A stretch of 64,000 nucleotides of DNA from Smittia aterrima (taxonomy: Eukaryota; Arthropoda; Insecta; Diptera; Chironomidae), in assembly GCA_033063855.1 (NCBI GenBank), contig CP093829.1, positions 23,529,537 through 23,593,536 on the forward strand. Direction: 5' to 3'. The first letter of the stretch is position 1. Each line of letters begins with the position of its first letter. The notes under the pieces are model-generated. The model was given only the letters and a program-made list of their open reading frames with translations. It was not told the DNA's origin and did not search any database. The translations under genes were made by a program, and so were the position numbers. Shown here one piece after another: positions 58,336-64,000 of the stretch.

Positions 58336-61195
58336 CTGCATAGCAAAGCGAGTCAACCCTACAACGAAACTTTGAGACTGGAACGTAGTCGCATGATGCA
58401 TTCGAAACAATGAAAAACTAATCTCGTCTTCCAAGAGATGATTGCAATTAAATAAAGGATTTTCATGTGATAGTTTTTTATTTTATTATTTTCTACAATT
58501 TCTTGTGTCGTGTGAATTACTGAATTCTTTGCCTAACCAGCAACAGATATTAAACCTGAAGAATGTTAAAATATTTTTTCTATATTTTATCAGAATGAGC
58601 TGAGCTCGTGAATAAAATTTAAATAAACCAAAAGATTTTCTTTTCCTTGACGACGTCTAAGCAACATGTGAGTGAACAATCACGTCGTGAGTGATATCAA
58701 TCATAAGGAACAGCTTTCAAATTTGAAATGACATTAACTGCGATTAATTCCGGAAATAAATTTTATCGATTCACGAAGAGAAGTTGAAGCTTTTCTATCG
58801 TGCGGTGAAATTGTCTTTGCTCATTCCACTGTCACACTGAACACGATTGATAATTCGACTTCACCCTCCCAGGAAAATTTTCCATCAAAACACAATAAAG
58901 CATGAAAATTGCGCCCATTTTACTGCTCTAGTTGAATTTGTTAGCTTACGTTGCTTCTTTACGTCAGGAACGAACGAGATCGATAAGCTTTCGAATGATC
59001 TCTAATAAAACGTTTCATTTAACGACTGTTGTCTTTCGATGAAATCGAGACGTTTCGCACTGAAGCTCTGTCGTCATAAATGAAACCTTGAGGAAGTTTT
59101 CTACGACTCGAGACAGCAATCGTCATGATCAACGTGCACGCAACAAATGTTTTATGTCATCGAAAGCTTTATTTCATCGACGAGCTTTACAAATTGATCC
59201 TTAATTGAAAGTACAAACGTGTTGGGTTTAAGCAAGTTAGATTAGATTTATGCTTTGGATCGTATCGATTTTTCCGAGCTCACTTTACGACATCGACACG
59301 ACGGTAGTGACAAGAACTTTTCGAATTGTTTCAGCGTGTGACGGAAGTTGTTAATGTCTTTGGGAATTTCCTCGAAAGCGCTAAACATGACGCAGATGGT
59401 TAACGCTCCCTTCATGAATTAATTGTTCACACAGTTTTCCGCTCGCTGTTGTCGAGGGAGCTTTTTTCTATCGCGAGGACATAGCCTCATTGTGTACCTG
59501 ACTTTAGTCTCTACTTCCACGTTTCTACCCTCGCGCGTTACAAGCGAAACTTTTTTTTTCTCTCACAAAACACAAACAAGAAACAACAGAATGAAAAATT
59601 TCGTCAGTCATGTGGAGGTCTTCAGAAGTTGAACATGTTTGGTTGTAGAAAGTTTAAACGCGCGCGACAGTAGAAATTTATTTTCTCTTATCAGTTCTGA
59701 ATGCGGTTCCGCAATTTGAATTGGAGATAAGAATCGTTGAAACATTTCTAACGAGTTGAGTTACTATCGATTACTTAAATGAGGTAAACAATGATCGGAA
59801 TGTGTAATCAATTGATTTTTGTGGGTTGACTTCGAGTGTCATAGACGTCAGCGAGAAAAGTAAACATTGAGCACTTATTATCGAGCTTCCTCGTTCGGTT
59901 TTATGTGATTCTAATGAAGCCGAAAACGAAAGGGAATTAAGTCGAATGTCAGAGTGGTTGCGGTGGTCCTAAAATAAAATGAGGTTCGTGGTGCAATGAT
60001 TTTTTATCGTTTTTTTCTTAATCAAACTTCCGATGACGAATCGTCTCGTGAACGACTAATTCTACTCATTAGAGCTTCGAGCTTTTTCAGTTATTGTTGA
60101 AACTTTGATGTGAATGGATTAGAAGTCTCCAGGGATGAAGTGTCAAGTGGCTCATTAAATAAATGAACACTTCAGTTGATTTAAAATCAAACCAAAACAT
60201 TTTCTGACGCAAGGGATGAAAATTAGAATTTTCTCGTTCTCGATGACGAAATAATTGAATGACAAGGGGGAAAGCCAGAAAGTAAAATCCTGTTCAAACA
60301 ATCAGAGAAAATTGGAAAAGGTTTCTCCGCTGCTTGTAGTGAAGGATTAAATATTAATGTTGGTGAGAATCAAATGAAAGTTAAATTTCTAATGCGCGAT
60401 GAGCAAAATATCGGGAAAGCTCGCGGTGAGTTCGCGTGTTCAGCTCATTAGAAATTACTCCCGGAATCAAATAAATATTCAAGTTGATCGGAAATTGCTG
60501 GCGACGGACTCAAACGTGTCGATTCAACCATCGAATGTACAAAGAAATTGCTTCGTCACTCGCCTCGATTCGATAGCGTAACAAAACCAAAATCAATTCT
60601 AATATTTTCAGTCCTTGAACTCACCGCAAATATCTCCAAAGCCTAACATGGCAGAATTTCTCAGTTTCTAGGTTTTTCCTAATGAGATGTCGTTCGAATC
60701 ACATGGCGCATGCAAGTTCGGTTTGTGTTCGTCCGCCGTCGTCATTGAAACCAATTTTCAACTACATTAAAGAGATTTGCATAAGTTCGAGGTAGTCGAG
60801 TAGAAATTTTGAAGTTCTCGTTCGCCATGCAATCTTGCGGAAGCCGAGAACAATTTGATTTATTAGAATTGAGAGCAGAGGTCATTGAGCAAAGTTAAAG
60901 CTTTAAGACGAAGAGAAAAGTTCGGCTCTCATCGATGACTCAAAGCGAAGGACAATTACAAGCCAAGACAAACACGCAAGATTTATCAGTTTCGTGTCAA
61001 CAAGGACAATAGTTAGAGCCACTAAAGTAATTTTCACTGCCATTTAAAGGTTGAAATGCGATAGACCGGGAAAAAGAATTGTTTGCTTAAAAGAAATTGT
61101 AATGGCCGAGGAATCGCGAGCGAGAGGAAACGCGAACGTGAATTTAATTGACCGATTACGTTGTCGAAATTAACTTTAATCATTTTTCTTTTTAG
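58336..61195. other. Intergenic DNA between Fem-1 and a small membrane-protein gene
   Basis: 2.86 kb. The Fem-1 3' end (AATAAA 58451-58456) is at the left. The right end is a CTTTTTAG splice acceptor directly before the ATG at 61196, so one or more non-coding exons and the promoter of that gene are likely to lie in this stretch. I could not place them. No convincing coding exon, repeat or RNA gene seen. Confidence 0.45.
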
Positions 61196-61833
61196 ATGAT
61201 AATTCTGCTCTATCTGATCGTGATTTTCGGCTGGGCTCTCTTGATACTTGTCATAAAATGTAGGAAAGCAAGAGAGAAACGAATTGCGCTTGCACAACAA
61301 GAAGGTTTGATGGAAAGTCTTTATTTTATCGTAATTCTTAACTGTTTTCTTTATAGCTCAAAATCAGAACGCAGTTCATGTGATACAAATTGGAAACACT
61401 TTTTACGACGTCATTCCCATCACCAATCCATCTGCGCCTATTACACGCTGTCATCATCACTCGCACTGTAACAGAGGTTACAGCCATCACTCTGACACTG
61501 ATAACTCTCACACGAATCCTACGTTTGTGCTTGATGAAGGCGTCTACCCAAGCGGTGAGTTGGCAGAAGTTGGGAAAAGTTTCGTTTATTAAATTCTGGA
61601 AATTTCTAGGAAACCATTTTGAGTCGGCGCCACCGCCTTACGAAGAAGTTATTAGACTTCCAAACCAATACCCAAAGATCAACAGTTCGACAGGTGCTGT
61701 CACAACAGTTAATGAAAATCCACCGCCACCCACGATCGCTGAGATTGAAGCAAGCAATCAATCGATCTCAACAATAACTTCGCAATCTCCAGCAATCATA
61801 ACAAGAACTCAACAGAGAAACAACTCTCATTAA
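61196..61833 (+). CDS. Small single-pass membrane protein with C-terminal PPPY motif
   Basis: Three exons, 61196-61304, 61357-61554 and 61610-61833, give 176 residues. Residues about 1-21 (MIILLYLIVIFGWALLILVI) are a hydrophobic signal-anchor or membrane segment followed by the basic KCRKAREKR, so the rest should be cytoplasmic. The middle part is His/Ser/Asn-rich (RCHHHSHCNRGYSHHSDTDN). The last exon carries SAPPPYEEVIRLPNQYP, a PPxY motif that could bind WW domains of Nedd4-family ligases. Phases agree at both introns; the first donor (GTTTGA) is weak. A splice acceptor directly precedes the ATG. More coding sequence upstream cannot be excluded. I do not recognise a named family. AATAAA at 61937-61942. 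Confidence 0.7.
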
Positions 61834-62582
61834 ACATGAACGGAATTGAATTTGTTTCTTGAGAATATAATTTTAAAGTTCTTTTCTTTTTTGTTTAATG
61901 ACTAAACTTTTAAAATGTTTTGATGAAATGCTTTTCAATAAATTTTCTTTGCTCCTCCGATTTTCTCATTGCAAACTTTTTTTTTTAATTTGTGGCAAAG
62001 GTAAAGTTTTCTTTGAATTTCTCAAGAAACGTGCAAACGATCTTAGAATGTGAGAAGTAGAGAACTTGATTCTTTTAATAAGATTGATGCAACAAGTTCT
62101 GTTGAATATTTATTTATTTATTTTTGAGGAAATTTTAGAACTACTGGTGCGAGTTAATGTTTTATCAGAAAAAAGTTGGCGATGCAGGAAAAGGTCGAAT
62201 GAAATTTCTCTTTATAATTGGGTTATGGAGCGATAATATTCGCCCACTACAGAAGTTATCCTAACATTCGCCTACACCTGAATGAGAGCTTTAATTCAGA
62301 AATCAATTTTTAAACCTGCGAGAAATTTTAAACTCCTGAAATTAAAGATAAAGTAAATACGTTTGTAGTTTGTGTTACAGAAAATGTTTTCATTTAAAAA
62401 GATTTCTTCTAATGCTCCTAACTAGCGAGTAATTCGCGATTCTTTAATTTTCATTTTAACGGTTCACAATCCTTCAGTAAAAAAAAATTGAATTGAACGT
62501 TCAGTGAAAAAACGATTTCGTAAACAAAAAAAAAACCAAAAAAAGATTATTTTGAAGATTTTTGATAATATATTGTATAACG
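61834..62582. other. Intergenic DNA upstream of the CIAO2A gene
   Basis: About 750 bp holding the 3' untranslated region of the PPPY gene (AATAAA 61937-61942) and the presumed promoter of the next gene. Nothing else recognised. Confidence 0.45.
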
Positions 62583-63273
62583 ATGTTGTCATTCTTCCGG
62601 AAAAAGAATTCAGAATCTGATGTAGTGACCAAGATTGGTTCCGTTCGTTCGATTGTTGTTGATGCTGATGTGAGTTGGAGATTGAAAGTTTACGATTGTT
62701 GTACAAATTTGAATTAATTTCAGGATATTTCCAATCCAGGCTTAGAAGAGCTTGGATACAAGAATGAAGAGGAACTCAAACAAACAATCTACGATATTCT
62801 TCGGACAATCAAGGATCCAGAAAAGCCTTCAACATTAGAAGTGAAGCTTTAAAAGTTTTCTGTTTGTGTTACTTTATTAATTTCCTTCTTAAAGGAGCTC
62901 AACGTGATATCCGAGGAAGGAGTATTCGTTCTGAAGCCAACAGATGGTCAAGTACCAGTCGTCCGTATCGAATTCAATCCAACAGTTCCTCATTGCTCCT
63001 TAGCAACGTTAATTGGTTTGACGATTCGTATCAAAATTCTCCGGCACTTCCCTCACAACATGAAACTCGATATCTTCATCAAGAAAGGTAACAATCGTTC
63101 TCTCAGTGATAATTATATGTTGGCTTTAAATGGCAAAATATTTTCAAACAGGGACGCACTCAACTGAAGACGAAATTAACAAGCAAATCAACGACCGAGA
63201 GAGAATTGCCGCAGCAATGGAAAACCAGAACCTTTGGAAATTAGTTGAAGACTGCATCAAGGACGAAGACTAA
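62583..63273 (+). CDS. galla-1: CIAO2A/FAM96A-type cytosolic Fe-S assembly protein (galla-like)
   Basis: Four exons, 62583-62669, 62724-62840, 62895-63087 and 63152-63273, give 172 residues. The MIP18 domain shows IYDILRTIKDPEKPSTLEEL, then VRIEFNPTVPHCSLATLIGL with the conserved cysteine, then KKGTHSTEDEINKQINDRER and IAAAMENQNLW. KGTHSTE-INKQINDRER-AAAMEN matches CIAO2A more closely than CIAO2B. These small proteins act with CIAO1 (and MMS19 for the B form) to deliver Fe-S clusters to cytosolic and nuclear apoproteins; CIAO2A is linked to IRP1 maturation. Drosophila counterparts are the galla genes; the choice of galla-1 is tentative. A 29-residue N-terminal exon (MLSFFRKKNSESDVV) is divergent. 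AATAAA at 63327-63332. Confidence 0.88.
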
Positions 63274-64000
63274 GCTTTAAATATTTTACAGAGCATGGGA
63301 CATGGGTTGGTTTTATAAATTCGTTAAATAAATTCCAAGATTTTGATTCAACAATTAAAAGTCTAATTTGTGAGAGAGTCACAATCATTTGCATGAAGTG
63401 CCATTATTTGCAGCTTTATGTTTATTTTCCACGCCAATGGCAGTGATTTTAATTTCGTGGGCGTTAAATTAAATTATTCTACATAATGCATGAGCACACG
63501 AGCTAATTTATTGCAATAACAGACTTTTAATGGTAAAGTTAGATTGGATTTTTTTATTTCAAACTTCACCTCCGTCGACCGGAGAAAATTAAAGAGTCAC
63601 AGGAAATATTTTTTTCACGGTTCAAGTAATTAATTTGGGGAGCGGGGATAGTTTTAATTACTTTCTCATGATCGAGTTTGTTATCGTGTTAAGCAATAAT
63701 CCCGTTCAAATGTTTTGTTACGAGGAGAGAATAATATTTTTTCTTCTTCTCCTAAAACCGAAAGCGTCTGATATGCTCAATTGTTTTATTCATAGTGTCT
63801 CGTTAAAAACACTTAACAATACTTCGTTTAACGTCAGAGGGACAATTTGCGAGTAGAGTAGAATCGTTAATCTTCCTTTTAGACGAAAGATAAAATCTGG
63901 AATCTTAAAGCTTCGCGTTATTTACGAACAGCACCTTGAAAATGTTTACAGACTGAGAAGAGAGAGAAAAAGCTTTTTACAGTAAACAAGACGAAAATAA
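63274..64000. other. Region downstream of the CIAO2A gene
   Basis: 3' untranslated region with AATAAA at 63327-63332, then about 670 bp of AT-rich DNA running to the window edge. No supported coding exon; small frames here have no domain. Confidence 0.4.

Noticed and set aside
60399..60581. 60-codon + strand frame upstream of the PPPY gene
   Set aside because: No domain and no donor joining it in frame to the exon at 61196.

Overview
The window is nuclear DNA of an insect, most likely a lower (nematoceran) dipteran such as a midge. Genes have many short introns (about 50-65 bp) with GT-AG ends, the DNA is AT-rich, and gene spacing is compact apart from one long-intron gene. Diptera-type proteins are present: exuperantia, ZAD-type C2H2 zinc-finger proteins, MBD-R2, and an N-terminal domain typical of insect extracellular leucine-rich-repeat proteins. 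The species call is inference; no search was possible.

Layout. 1-2.6 kb: upstream DNA and SMIM14 (+). 2.9-4.8 kb: ZCCHC8 (-), tail to tail with SMIM14. 5.1-6.4 kb: an F-box/LRR gene (-) lying between ZCCHC8 and the next + gene. 6.8-13.7 kb: three neighbouring + strand zinc-finger genes, THAP-ZAD-C2H2, FLYWCH-ZAD-C2H2 and MBD-R2. 13.8-15.7 kb: ATIC (-). 16.4-21.6 kb: Prx4, mRpS28 and glutaminase (all +). 21.8-27.6 kb: Nup188 (-). 29.2-45.1 kb: a large NKAIN gene (+) with two alternative last exons. 46.3-50.9 kb: an LRR-BTB gene and a second F-box gene (both -), each bracketed by long direct repeats. 53.0-54.5 kb: exuperantia (+). 54.9-58.3 kb: Fem-1 (+). 61.2-61.8 kb: a small one-pass membrane protein with a PPPY motif (+). 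62.6-63.3 kb: a CIAO2A/galla-type gene (+).

Most genes are conserved housekeeping genes with no operon-like logic: purine synthesis (ATIC), ER peroxide removal (Prx4), mitochondrial translation and glutamine use (mRpS28, GLS), nuclear pore (Nup188), nuclear RNA decay (ZCCHC8), NSL chromatin complex (MBD-R2), CUL2 ubiquitin ligase receptor (Fem-1) and cytosolic Fe-S assembly (CIAO2A). Several pairs share promoters or 3' ends.

The most unusual signal is a repeated architecture. Three lineage-specific genes with a single coding exon (two F-box/LRR paralogues and one LRR-BTB chimera) each sit between direct repeats of otherwise single-copy flanking DNA. The repeats are about 400 bp and about 98% identical around the BTB gene, about 230/380 bp and about 95% identical around the second F-box gene, and reduced to 23-bp fragments around the first. 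This suggests recurrent insertion of small genes with long target duplication, caught at three ages. A second theme is swapping of the N-terminal DNA-binding module (THAP versus FLYWCH) on tandem ZAD-C2H2 paralogues next to a THAP gene with the same intron position.
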